DNA of 58,629 nt, taken from Candidatus Desulfofervidus auxilii (lineage in GTDB: Bacteria; Desulfobacterota; Desulfofervidia; Desulfofervidales; Desulfofervidaceae). Below, piece by piece: positions 45,208 through 52,304 of this stretch. Location of the stretch: assembly GCA_030262725.1 (NCBI GenBank), contig JAJSZS010000013.1:1-58629 (forward strand), in the 5' to 3' direction. The notes under the pieces are model-generated. The model was not told where the DNA came from. It ran no database searches and saw only the letters and a list, made by a program, of their open reading frames with translations. Both the position numbers and the translations under genes were made by a program. Each line of letters opens with the position of its first letter. Within the stretch, counting starts at the first letter, position 1.

Positions 45208-45780
45208 ATGGAATTAAAGTTTCCGCAATTTTTAGTGACAGTAACAAAGGTAAGGGGAGAATGTTATCGGGGTTATAAAGTAGGAGATAAATTTATCTTT
45301 GAAGATTTTACTAAAACTCCTGAAGGTTTTTGTCAAGGTGCAGCAACAGTCATATTCCCCTGTCTTTATGCATTAACCTTTGGGGCAGAATTTCCATTTG
45401 AAGAAAATCCTCGTTCTATCCATACAAGTTGTCCTGATGGAGGAAGGGTAGAGTTTTTTACTCAGGTGCTGACTGAAACAGGCGAAATAGAAATAAGGGA
45501 AAAAAAAGAACAATCTGGACCAAAACCAAAGAAGATGATTATTAGCATAGAAGAAGTAAGGGGAAAGTGTTTTTATGGTTATAAAGTAGGGGATGAAATC
45601 GAAGTCATTGGACTTAGAACACCAAAGGATTTTTGTGGAGGGGCTTATAATGCCCTTTTCCCTGTGCTTTTTGCCTTAAATTTTGGGGCAAAATTCCCAT
45701 TTGAAGATGAAAATGCCAATGCCAGGGTAACCTGTCCAGATAATGCAAATATTAGGTTCAAGGTAAGGAGGGTGGAATAA
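45208..45780 (+). CDS. Tandem TIGR04076-like protein, unknown function
   Basis: 190 residues made of two homologous halves. Both share VRGxCyxGYKVGD, then an FC-x-GA segment, a (P-x-LyAL)xFGAxFPFE stretch and a final CPD near the end (residues 6-93 and 109-188). This corresponds to the small TIGR04076 domain, usually present once. Each half keeps three cysteines at matching places (in RGxC, FCxGA and CPD), suggesting a metal or disulfide role. No function is known for the family. It starts two bases after the reductase stop with a GGAGG site, clearly part of the operon. Confidence 0.7.
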   Translation: MELKFPQFLVTVTKVRGECYRGYKVGDKFIFEDFTKTPEGFCQGAATVIFPCLYALTFGAEFPFEENPRSIHTSCPDGGRVEFFTQVLTETGEIEIREKKEQSGPKPKKMIISIEEVRGKCFYGYKVGDEIEVIGLRTPKDFCGGAYNALFPVLFALNFGAKFPFEDENANARVTCPDNANIRFKVRRVE

Positions 45781-45782
45781 TT

Positions 45783-47045
45783 ATGAAAAAACGAGTGGTT
45801 GTTACAGGGATAGGTGTTCTTTCCCCCAATGGTATTGGTAAAGAGGCATTCTTTGAAGGTATGGTCTATGGCAAATCAGCAATAAGAAAGGTAACTGATT
45901 TTGATGTCTCTCAATTTCATTCCCAGATTGCGGCTCAGATAAAAGATTTTGACCCATTTTACTTTGGGCTTACCAAAGAAGAAGTAGAAAGGATGGATCG
46001 CTATGTGCAATTTGCTGTAGCTTGTGTAGAGATGGCTATAGAAGATGCAAAGCTGCTTTTAAATAAAGAGGAAAAAGAAAGGATTGGAGTTTGTTTAGCC
46101 AATGCTATCTGTGGCACAAGATATATGGAAGAAGAATTTTTAAGGGTAACAAATTTTGGAAAGGAACCTATTGATCCAAGGAAAGCAAGACCATTCCTTT
46201 ATGATGCCTCTATGTTTAATACTCCCTCAAGCGAAATAGCATCACGTTACAAGTTAAAGGGTATTTGCACAACAGTTTCTACTGGATGTACAGCAGGCAC
46301 AGATGCTGTAGGTTTTGCTTATGAAGCCATTCAAAATGGAGAGGCAGATATTATGATTACAGGGGCAGCAGAAGCACCACTTTGCCCTATTACCTTTGCT
46401 GCTTTTGATGTTTTAAATGTCATTTCTTCTAGAAATGATGAACCTGAGAAGGCTTCAAGACCATTTGATAAGGAAAGGGATGGATTTGTGCTCTCAGAAG
46501 GATGCGGCATTTTAATATTAGAGGAGTTAAATCATGCCTTAAAGCGAGGTGCACATATCTATTGTGAAATCACTGGTTTTGGCACCTGTTGTAATGCCTA
46601 TCATATGACAGATTTACCAGAAGATGGTGATGCTATGGCTGCTTGTATAAATTTTACTTTAAAAGACGCAAAATTACCTCCTGAATCAATTGATTATATA
46701 AATGCCCATGGAAGTTCTACTAAACAAAATGATGTCTTTGAAACAAATGCCTATAAAAAGGTCTTTGGTAAAAATGCTTATAAAATTCCTATAAGTTCTC
46801 TTAAATCTATGATTGGTCATCCTTTAGCTGCTGCCAATAGTATAGAGCTTGTCGCCTGTGCCTTGGTCTTTGAAAGAGACATTTTACCACCTACGATAAA
46901 TCAAGAAGTGCCTGATCCAGTATGTGATTTGGATTATATTGCAAATAAAGCAAGAGAAAAAAGGGTCAATCATATTCTTAAAACTAGTAGTGGTTTCTCT
47001 GGCATTCATTCTTCTATGATATTGAGCAGATGGAACTCAAGATGA
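45783..47045 (+). CDS. Beta-ketoacyl synthase, active KS-alpha of a type II polyketide synthase
   Basis: 420 residues. The thiolase fold opens KKRVVVTGIGVLSPNGIGKE. The catalytic triad is intact: C169 (VSTGCTAGTDAVGFAYEAI), H309 (NAHGSSTKQND) and H346 (SMIGHPLAAANS), with K341 before the last. RPFDKERDGFVLSEGCGILI is also typical. FabF is its nearest common relative, but the paired, catalytically dead partner gene downstream, sharing an ATGA junction, makes it a KS-alpha. It would extend a malonyl chain on the carrier protein. No acyltransferase is in the operon, so malonyl loading likely uses FabD from fatty acid synthesis. Confidence 0.9.
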   Translation: MKKRVVVTGIGVLSPNGIGKEAFFEGMVYGKSAIRKVTDFDVSQFHSQIAAQIKDFDPFYFGLTKEEVERMDRYVQFAVACVEMAIEDAKLLLNKEEKERIGVCLANAICGTRYMEEEFLRVTNFGKEPIDPRKARPFLYDASMFNTPSSEIASRYKLKGICTTVSTGCTAGTDAVGFAYEAIQNGEADIMITGAAEAPLCPITFAAFDVLNVISSRNDEPEKASRPFDKERDGFVLSEGCGILILEELNHALKRGAHIYCEITGFGTCCNAYHMTDLPEDGDAMAACINFTLKDAKLPPESIDYINAHGSSTKQNDVFETNAYKKVFGKNAYKIPISSLKSMIGHPLAAANSIELVACALVFERDILPPTINQEVPDPVCDLDYIANKAREKRVNHILKTSSGFSGIHSSMILSRWNSR

Positions 47046-48241
47046 AAGTAGCGATTACAGGAATAGGCATTGTTGCTCCTCCTGGTGTTTGTAAAGAAGA
47101 TTTTTGGCAAAATGTTAAAGCAGGAAAATCCTTTATTTCTCCTATTACAAGGTTTGATGCCTCAAAATATCCCTCACAGGTAGCAGGTCAGATTGAGAAT
47201 TTAAATACAAATCCTATCCCTCGTCGTCTTTTAAAAAAGATAGATAAGTTTTCTATCTTTGCCTTAATTGCTACAGAGCAAGCAATAAAAGATGCATCTT
47301 TAAATTTAGCCAAAGAAGATCCTTATAATATAGGTATCTTTATAGGGAATGCCTTAGGAGGATGGCTTTATGCTGAGACAGAATTACGTGACCTCTATGT
47401 AGAAGGAAGGGATGGTGTAAGTCCATATCTAGCTAGTGCCTGGTTTCCAGCTGCCCCTCAAGGTCAGATCTCTATTTTTTATGGGATAAAAGGATATAGC
47501 AAAACAGTAGTTGCAGATAGGGCAAGTGCCTTAATGGCTATTGGTTATGCAGCAAAGGTTATTGAGAATAAAAAATTAAATATTGCCTTTGCTGGTGGCA
47601 CAGAGGCACCAGTTACTCCTTATGCTTTACTTTGTTGTAGCACAGAAGGTTCACTTTCAAAAGGTCTTTATCGTCCATTTGATAAAGAGAGGGATGGTTT
47701 TGTTGTAGGTGAGGGGGCAGGAATTTTGGTCTTAGAAGATGTAGAACATGCCTTAAAAAGAGGAGCAAATATCTATGGATTTATTACAGGTTATGGAAGT
47801 TTTTGTGATGGTGTTGACCGTATCATGCCAGATCCAAATGGCAAAGGGCTTATAAAGGCAATAAAGGCTGCTTTAGATATGGCAGGTTATAAGCCTACAG
47901 ACATTGATTATATCTGTGCTGATGGAGTGGGAACAAAGTTAGGGGATATAAGTGAAACAAGGGCAATAAAAGAGGTTTTTGGAAAAAAGATACCTGTTAG
48001 TGCGCCAAAGACTATGTTTGGTTATCTGCTTGGGGCTGCTGGTGCTGTTGATGTAATTATTGCCCTTTTGGCTATGCAAGAGGGTATTATCCCTCCAACC
48101 ATAAATTATCAAACAAAAGATCCAGAATGTGATTTGGATTATGTGCCTAATAAAAGTCGCCCTAAAGAGGTTAAAAGGGCACTTATTATCTCAAGGGGTA
48201 GAGGAGGTATAAATGCTGTTTTAACTATAGAAAGGGGGTGA
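47042..48241 (+). CDS. Ketosynthase-like chain-length factor (KS-beta), catalytic residues lost
   Basis: 399 residues from ATG 47042, which overlaps the KS-alpha stop as ATGA; ATG 47030 is an alternative. It aligns along its whole length with the upstream ketosynthase (KVAITGIGIVAPPGVCKEDF and RPFDKERDGFVVGEGAGILV). But the nucleophile is R160 (VVADRASALMAIGYA), the first histidine is D294 (CADGVGTKLGD) and the second is Y328 (TMFGYLLGAAGAV). Loss of all three residues is what a chain-length factor shows; actinobacterial ones usually carry glutamine at the first site, here arginine. It should dimerise with KS-alpha and set chain length. Confidence 0.88.
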   Translation: MKVAITGIGIVAPPGVCKEDFWQNVKAGKSFISPITRFDASKYPSQVAGQIENLNTNPIPRRLLKKIDKFSIFALIATEQAIKDASLNLAKEDPYNIGIFIGNALGGWLYAETELRDLYVEGRDGVSPYLASAWFPAAPQGQISIFYGIKGYSKTVVADRASALMAIGYAAKVIENKKLNIAFAGGTEAPVTPYALLCCSTEGSLSKGLYRPFDKERDGFVVGEGAGILVLEDVEHALKRGANIYGFITGYGSFCDGVDRIMPDPNGKGLIKAIKAALDMAGYKPTDIDYICADGVGTKLGDISETRAIKEVFGKKIPVSAPKTMFGYLLGAAGAVDVIIALLAMQEGIIPPTINYQTKDPECDLDYVPNKSRPKEVKRALIISRGRGGINAVLTIERG

Positions 48242-48245
48242 AATT

Positions 48246-48482
48246 ATGGGAAATATCGAAGAAAGGGTAAAGAAATTGTTTGTTAAATTGTTTGACATGA
48301 AACCAGAAGAGGTTAATTTAGAAGCAAATCTAAATGATGATCTTGGGATGGATTCTACAGAAATAGTAGAGCTTACTGTAGCATTAGAGAAGGAGTTTAA
48401 GATTAATATTGAAGATGGTGAGATTAAAAAAAGACATTGTGTAAGTGATGTTGTAAATATTGTGAAGAATAGAATCAAATGA
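48246..48482 (+). CDS. Acyl carrier protein of the polyketide synthase
   Basis: 78 residues. Four-helix carrier with phosphopantetheine serine S37 in NDDLGMDSTEIVELTVALEK, and acidic helix II, as in ACPs. It begins four bases after the chain-length factor gene stops, with an AGGGGG ribosome site. It completes the minimal type II polyketide synthase (KS-alpha, KS-beta, ACP). No dedicated phosphopantetheinyl transferase is in the window. It is unlikely to be the housekeeping AcpP because DSxE context and neighbours differ from fatty acid operons. Confidence 0.93.
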   Translation: MGNIEERVKKLFVKLFDMKPEEVNLEANLNDDLGMDSTEIVELTVALEKEFKINIEDGEIKKRHCVSDVVNIVKNRIK

Positions 48483-49285
48483 AGATTATAGATTTAAGTC
48501 TCCCTATAGATGATAGTGTTTTTGAGCCTCTTAAAGTAGAGATAAAGAGATGGGGGCATAAAAGGGGTGGGGATCGATTTGGTTTGAGATGGGCTCTTTC
48601 CAAAGGAATAAAGGGCATTTTAAATTATATTTTAGGTAAAGAAAGGATTACACATTCTTCTTTTAAAGATGGTGCTTTTTTAGCTTTAGAACAAGTAAAG
48701 GCAACAGTGCATACAGGGACTCATCTTGATGCCCCATATCATTTTGGCCCTAAAACTCAAGGAAAGAGGGCAAAAAGGATAGAGGAAATTCCCTTAGAAT
48801 GGTGTTATGGTAATGGTGTTGTTTTAGACCTTTCTCATAAAAGACCAGGAGAATTTATTACAAAAGAAGATATAAAAGAGGCAATTAAAAAAATAGGATA
48901 TGAAATAAAACCCTTTGACATTGTGTTAATTCGTACAGGGGCAGATAGATTTTTTGGGACAAAAAAATATTTTTCCCATTTTCCAGGAATGAGTAAAGAA
49001 GCAGTCGCTTATATTTTAGGATTTAATGTAAAGGTTATTGGGATTGATGCCTTTAGTTTTGACCGTCCTTTTCATGTGATGATAAGAGATTTTTTAAAAA
49101 CAAAGGATAACAGTTATCTTTGGCCTGCCCATTTTTATGGAAGGGAAAAAGAATATTGTCATATAGAGAGATTGGCTAATTTAGATAAGATTCCAAAACC
49201 TTATGGTTTTAAAGTAGTTTGTTTTCCTATAAAGATAAAAAATGCAAGTGCAGCCTGGGTAAGGGCTGTAGCGATTATTGAATAA
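48479..49285 (+). CDS. Putative polyketide cyclase / kynurenine formamidase-fold protein
   Basis: 268 residues. PF04199-type fold: it begins KIIDLSLPIDDSVFEPLKVE and carries the metal motif HTGTHLDAPYHFGPKTQG near residue 79. PFDIVLIRTGADRFFG and VIGIDAFSFDRPFHVMIRDF are typical C-terminal segments. The family holds formamidases and proteins described as cyclases of aromatic polyketide pathways. Position directly after the ACP (four-base overlap) supports a cyclase or thioester-handling role. A metal-dependent hydrolase that releases the chain is the alternative. Confidence 0.78.
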   Translation: MKIIDLSLPIDDSVFEPLKVEIKRWGHKRGGDRFGLRWALSKGIKGILNYILGKERITHSSFKDGAFLALEQVKATVHTGTHLDAPYHFGPKTQGKRAKRIEEIPLEWCYGNGVVLDLSHKRPGEFITKEDIKEAIKKIGYEIKPFDIVLIRTGADRFFGTKKYFSHFPGMSKEAVAYILGFNVKVIGIDAFSFDRPFHVMIRDFLKTKDNSYLWPAHFYGREKEYCHIERLANLDKIPKPYGFKVVCFPIKIKNASAAWVRAVAIIE

Positions 49286-49298
49286 AAAGGAGGAAAAA

Positions 49299-49739
49299 AT
49301 GGGACACACAGTAAATTCTATTTTAATTAAAGCACCTTATGATTTGGTATTTGATATTTCAAATGACATTGAAAGGTGGACAGAATTATTTGGTGGTGAA
49401 TACAAGGAGGCAAAGATATTAAAAAGGGAAGGGAATAAAATTACATTTCAATTAACTGATAATAGAGGAAATTCCTGGCAATCCTTTCGCCTCTTATTTA
49501 AAGATTATTACTTTACTTATGCCCAGAGAGTAGAGCCTCTATTTCCTTTTAAATACATGAAGATTATTTGGCTTTATACCCCTATGCCTGAAGGGATACT
49601 TATGACTTGGATTCAAGACTTTTCTATGGAAGAGGGGGCAAAATTTAATGATAAACAGGTTGAAGAATTTATTAATAAACATTCAAGGGAAAATTTAAAG
49701 ATATTTAAAGAAGTGATAGAGAAAGAGGCAAAGAAATGA
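49299..49739 (+). CDS. SRPBCC-fold aromatase/cyclase-like protein
   Basis: 146 residues from ATG 49299, supported by AAGGAGG at 49287-49293; an in-frame TTG at 49278 would overlap the previous gene. It starts GHTVNSILIKAPYDLVFDIS and NDIERWTELFGGEYKEAKIL, the common opening of START-like polyketide cyclases (TcmN/WhiE type). The strand pattern WQSFRLLFKDYYFTYAQRVE, MKIIWLYTPMPEG and a final helix fit. These fold and aromatise polyketide chains without cofactor. It shares a four-base overlap with the reductase gene downstream. Confidence 0.82.
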   Translation: MGHTVNSILIKAPYDLVFDISNDIERWTELFGGEYKEAKILKREGNKITFQLTDNRGNSWQSFRLLFKDYYFTYAQRVEPLFPFKYMKIIWLYTPMPEGILMTWIQDFSMEEGAKFNDKQVEEFINKHSRENLKIFKEVIEKEAKK

Positions 49740-50509
49740 ATGGATTAAAGGGGAAAACAGTTATTATCATAGGGGCAACTGGTGGGATTGGTAAGGCGAT
49801 TGCAGAAACATTGGCAAAAGAGGGGATGAATTTAGTGATTGCTGCCCGTAATAAAGAAATGCTTGAAAAAATAGCAAATGAATTTTCTAAAAAATATAAG
49901 ATAAAGACATTGCCTGTACCCTGTGATATTACAAAACAAGCTGATTTAGAAAATCTGGTAAATGTGGCGATTAAAGAATTTAAAAAGATAGATGCATTAA
50001 TCAATAGTGCTGGTATTAGCAGTCAATATCCATTTCAAGAACAACCATTAGAAGACATCCCAAGGCTTATATATACGAATTATTTTGGTCCAGTAATGCT
50101 TACACGTTTAATTATTAATCATTTTATAAAAAATAAAGCTGGAGCTATTATAAACATTGTCTCTGGCTCCACCTTAGTAGACCCCCCACCAAGAAACTTT
50201 ATTGTCTATACCTCGCTTAAACAGGCATTAAGGGCTTTTGGAAAGGGACTTTTTTGGGAATTAAGGGATTTTAATATAAAAGTGACATCAATTTTACCTG
50301 GTGTAACAGATACAGCTTTAACCCAAGGATTAAAGGACATTTCTGTGGATAAATCTCGTCTTATGGGCACAAAAGCAATAGAGGATGCAGTGAAGTTTGC
50401 GCTTTCTGTACCGGCAAATGTCTGTCCTTTGGAGATTTCAGTGATTAATCAGCGTACACCTTGGACAAAACCTGTCATTCCATATAAGCAGGAGCATCCA
50501 AAAAAATGA
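49736..50509 (+). CDS. Short-chain dehydrogenase/reductase (polyketide ketoreductase candidate)
   Basis: 257 residues. NAD(P) site KTVIIIGATGGIGKAIAETL, the NAG segment DALINSAGISSQYPFQ, the catalytic serine in NIVSGSTLVDPPPRNF and Y158-K162 in YTSLKQALRAFGKGL. It therefore has a complete catalytic set. In type II pathways such a reductase sets one carbonyl to an alcohol before cyclisation. Its position between the SRPBCC cyclase and the amidohydrolase (four-base overlaps on both sides) supports a role on the nascent chain. Family name alone does not fix the substrate. Confidence 0.86.
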   Translation: MNGLKGKTVIIIGATGGIGKAIAETLAKEGMNLVIAARNKEMLEKIANEFSKKYKIKTLPVPCDITKQADLENLVNVAIKEFKKIDALINSAGISSQYPFQEQPLEDIPRLIYTNYFGPVMLTRLIINHFIKNKAGAIINIVSGSTLVDPPPRNFIVYTSLKQALRAFGKGLFWELRDFNIKVTSILPGVTDTALTQGLKDISVDKSRLMGTKAIEDAVKFALSVPANVCPLEISVINQRTPWTKPVIPYKQEHPKK

Positions 50510-51405
50510 TATTTGACGCCCACACCCACTGGCTACCAAAAAAAATTATTGAAAATGCCCATTTTTTCTCAAATATTTGGGGAGATATTGAAAAACAAAT
50601 AGAAGTAATGGATAAATTCAAGATTGATAAAGCACTTCTTATTTATCCTACTACTGATGCCTATAAAAAGTTGGGTTTTAAAGAAGTAGCTAGAGTTTAT
50701 AATGATGCTATCGCTGAAATAATAAATAAATACCCTGAAAGATTTATTGGGGCAGCTATTCTGCCTATAGATAAAAAAGAAATGATTGAAGAATTTGAAC
50801 GTATTAAAAAATTAGGATTTAAAGCTATTTCTTTAGCAACAAGCTTTGATGGCATATATTTAGATGATGAGAGGTTTTATCCTCTTTATGAAAGATTAGA
50901 GGCATTAAACATGCCTATTTTTGTTCATCCCCAGATTATAAATCCCATAGGTTATGAAAGAATAAAAGACCCTTTACTTACCCCTGTCATTGAATTTGTG
51001 TTTGATACTACAATGTGCATTGGAAAGTTGATAGTAGCAGGCATATTTAAAAAGTTTAAAGATTTAAAATTTATCTTTGCCCATTTAGGAGGGGTAATGC
51101 CCTTTATCAAAGAGAGGTTTGATATCATATATAAAATGCTTAGAAAGAGAAATATAGTTAAAGACATCTTTGCTATGCCTAGTGAATATTTAAAAAAACT
51201 CATTGTAGATACAAGTGGGACTACATCTCATTCTGCCCTTATGTGCACGATTGAGATGGTAGGGACAGATCATATTTTATGGGGGAGCGATTACCCAGGT
51301 AATCCTGATATATCCAATTCAATCAAGGCTATAAAAAGATTAAATATTTCTGAAGAAGAAAAGAAAAAGATATTAGGAGAGAATATAAAAAGATTGTTAA
51401 AATGA
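50506..51405 (+). CDS. Amidohydrolase-2 family (ACMSD-like) hydrolase or decarboxylase
   Basis: 299 residues. The metal-binding DAHTHW (H6, H8) sits at the N-terminus; FKAISLATSFDGIYLDDERF, MPIFVHPQIINP, FIFAHLGGVMPF and the metal aspartate in HILWGSDYPGNPDISNSIKA follow in the family order. The subgroup includes aminocarboxymuconate semialdehyde decarboxylase and resorcylate decarboxylases that remove an aryl carboxyl group without oxygen. In an aromatic polyketide operon decarboxylation of the terminal carboxylate is plausible. It overlaps both neighbours by four bases. Confidence 0.82.
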   Translation: MIFDAHTHWLPKKIIENAHFFSNIWGDIEKQIEVMDKFKIDKALLIYPTTDAYKKLGFKEVARVYNDAIAEIINKYPERFIGAAILPIDKKEMIEEFERIKKLGFKAISLATSFDGIYLDDERFYPLYERLEALNMPIFVHPQIINPIGYERIKDPLLTPVIEFVFDTTMCIGKLIVAGIFKKFKDLKFIFAHLGGVMPFIKERFDIIYKMLRKRNIVKDIFAMPSEYLKKLIVDTSGTTSHSALMCTIEMVGTDHILWGSDYPGNPDISNSIKAIKRLNISEEEKKKILGENIKRLLK

Positions 51406-52304
51406 AAGGATTGATTTTCAACATTCAACGTTATTCTATCCAAGATGGTCCAGGTATTAGAACAACTGTGTTTATGAAAGGATGTCCTTTAAAGTGTATA
51501 TGGTGTGCTAATCCAGAAGGGCAAAAACCTGTGCCTGAGATTCTTTATGATAAAAATAAATGTAATAAATGCTATAAATGTGTGGATGCCTGTTTAAATG
51601 GTGCTATTAGTATTTTTCAAGATGGATTTATTGACATTAATCGGCGTATGTGTAAAAGATGTAAAAATTATTCTTGTATAGATGCATGTGAAGAAGAAGC
51701 AATTAAATTAGTGGGAAGATTTGTTACTATAGAAGAATTAATGCAAGAAGTAGAAAAAGATAGTTTATTTTATCGCAATTCTAATGGTGGGGTAACTTTA
51801 TCTGGGGGAGAGCCAACAAAACAGTTTGAATTTATTTTAGAGTTTTTTAAAAATTGTAAAGAAAAAGGCATCCACACCACATTAGATACATGTGGTTATA
51901 CATCATGGGATTTTTTAAAAAGGATTTTAGAATATACCGACTTGGTTCTATATGACATTAAACATATTGATCCTGAAAAACATAAAAAATTAACAGGTGT
52001 TTCTAATGAGATTATTTTAAATAATGCAAAAAATTTATTAAGTGCCAAAGTGCCAACTATTTTTAGAATACCTATTATCCCAGGATATAACGATGAAAAA
52101 GAAAATATTGAAGCCACAGCAAGATTTTTAAAAGAAATTGGAGGGAAAGAGGTAAATCTCCTTCCTTATCATAGATTAGGTATAAGAAAATATGAAAGAC
52201 TTGGGATAAATTATCCTTTAAAGATTAAATCACCTAATAAAAAATCCCTTGAGGAGATAAAAACAATTTTTGAAGAAAAAGGATTAAAATGCATAATAAT
52301 ATAA
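51402..52304 (+). CDS. Glycyl radical enzyme activase (radical SAM)
   Basis: 300 residues. It begins GLIFNIQRYSIQDGPGIRTT with the SAM cluster cysteines C28, C32 and C35 in KGCPLKCIWC. A ferredoxin-like insert follows (CNKCYKCVDACLNGAI and CKRCKNYSCIDACEEEAI) with sites for two further [4Fe-4S] clusters. VTLSGGEPTKQFEFILEF and RIPIIPGYND are typical. It abstracts hydrogen from the glycine of its partner enzyme, whose gene overlaps by sixteen bases. The two-cluster insert is usual in activases of the non-PFL type glycyl radical enzymes. Confidence 0.95.
   Translation: MKGLIFNIQRYSIQDGPGIRTTVFMKGCPLKCIWCANPEGQKPVPEILYDKNKCNKCYKCVDACLNGAISIFQDGFIDINRRMCKRCKNYSCIDACEEEAIKLVGRFVTIEELMQEVEKDSLFYRNSNGGVTLSGGEPTKQFEFILEFFKNCKEKGIHTTLDTCGYTSWDFLKRILEYTDLVLYDIKHIDPEKHKKLTGVSNEIILNNAKNLLSAKVPTIFRIPIIPGYNDEKENIEATARFLKEIGGKEVNLLPYHRLGIRKYERLGINYPLKIKSPNKKSLEEIKTIFEEKGLKCIII

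Noticed and set aside
47042-48241. Second active FabF
   Set aside because: All three catalytic residues are replaced (Arg, Asp, Tyr), so condensation activity is not expected.
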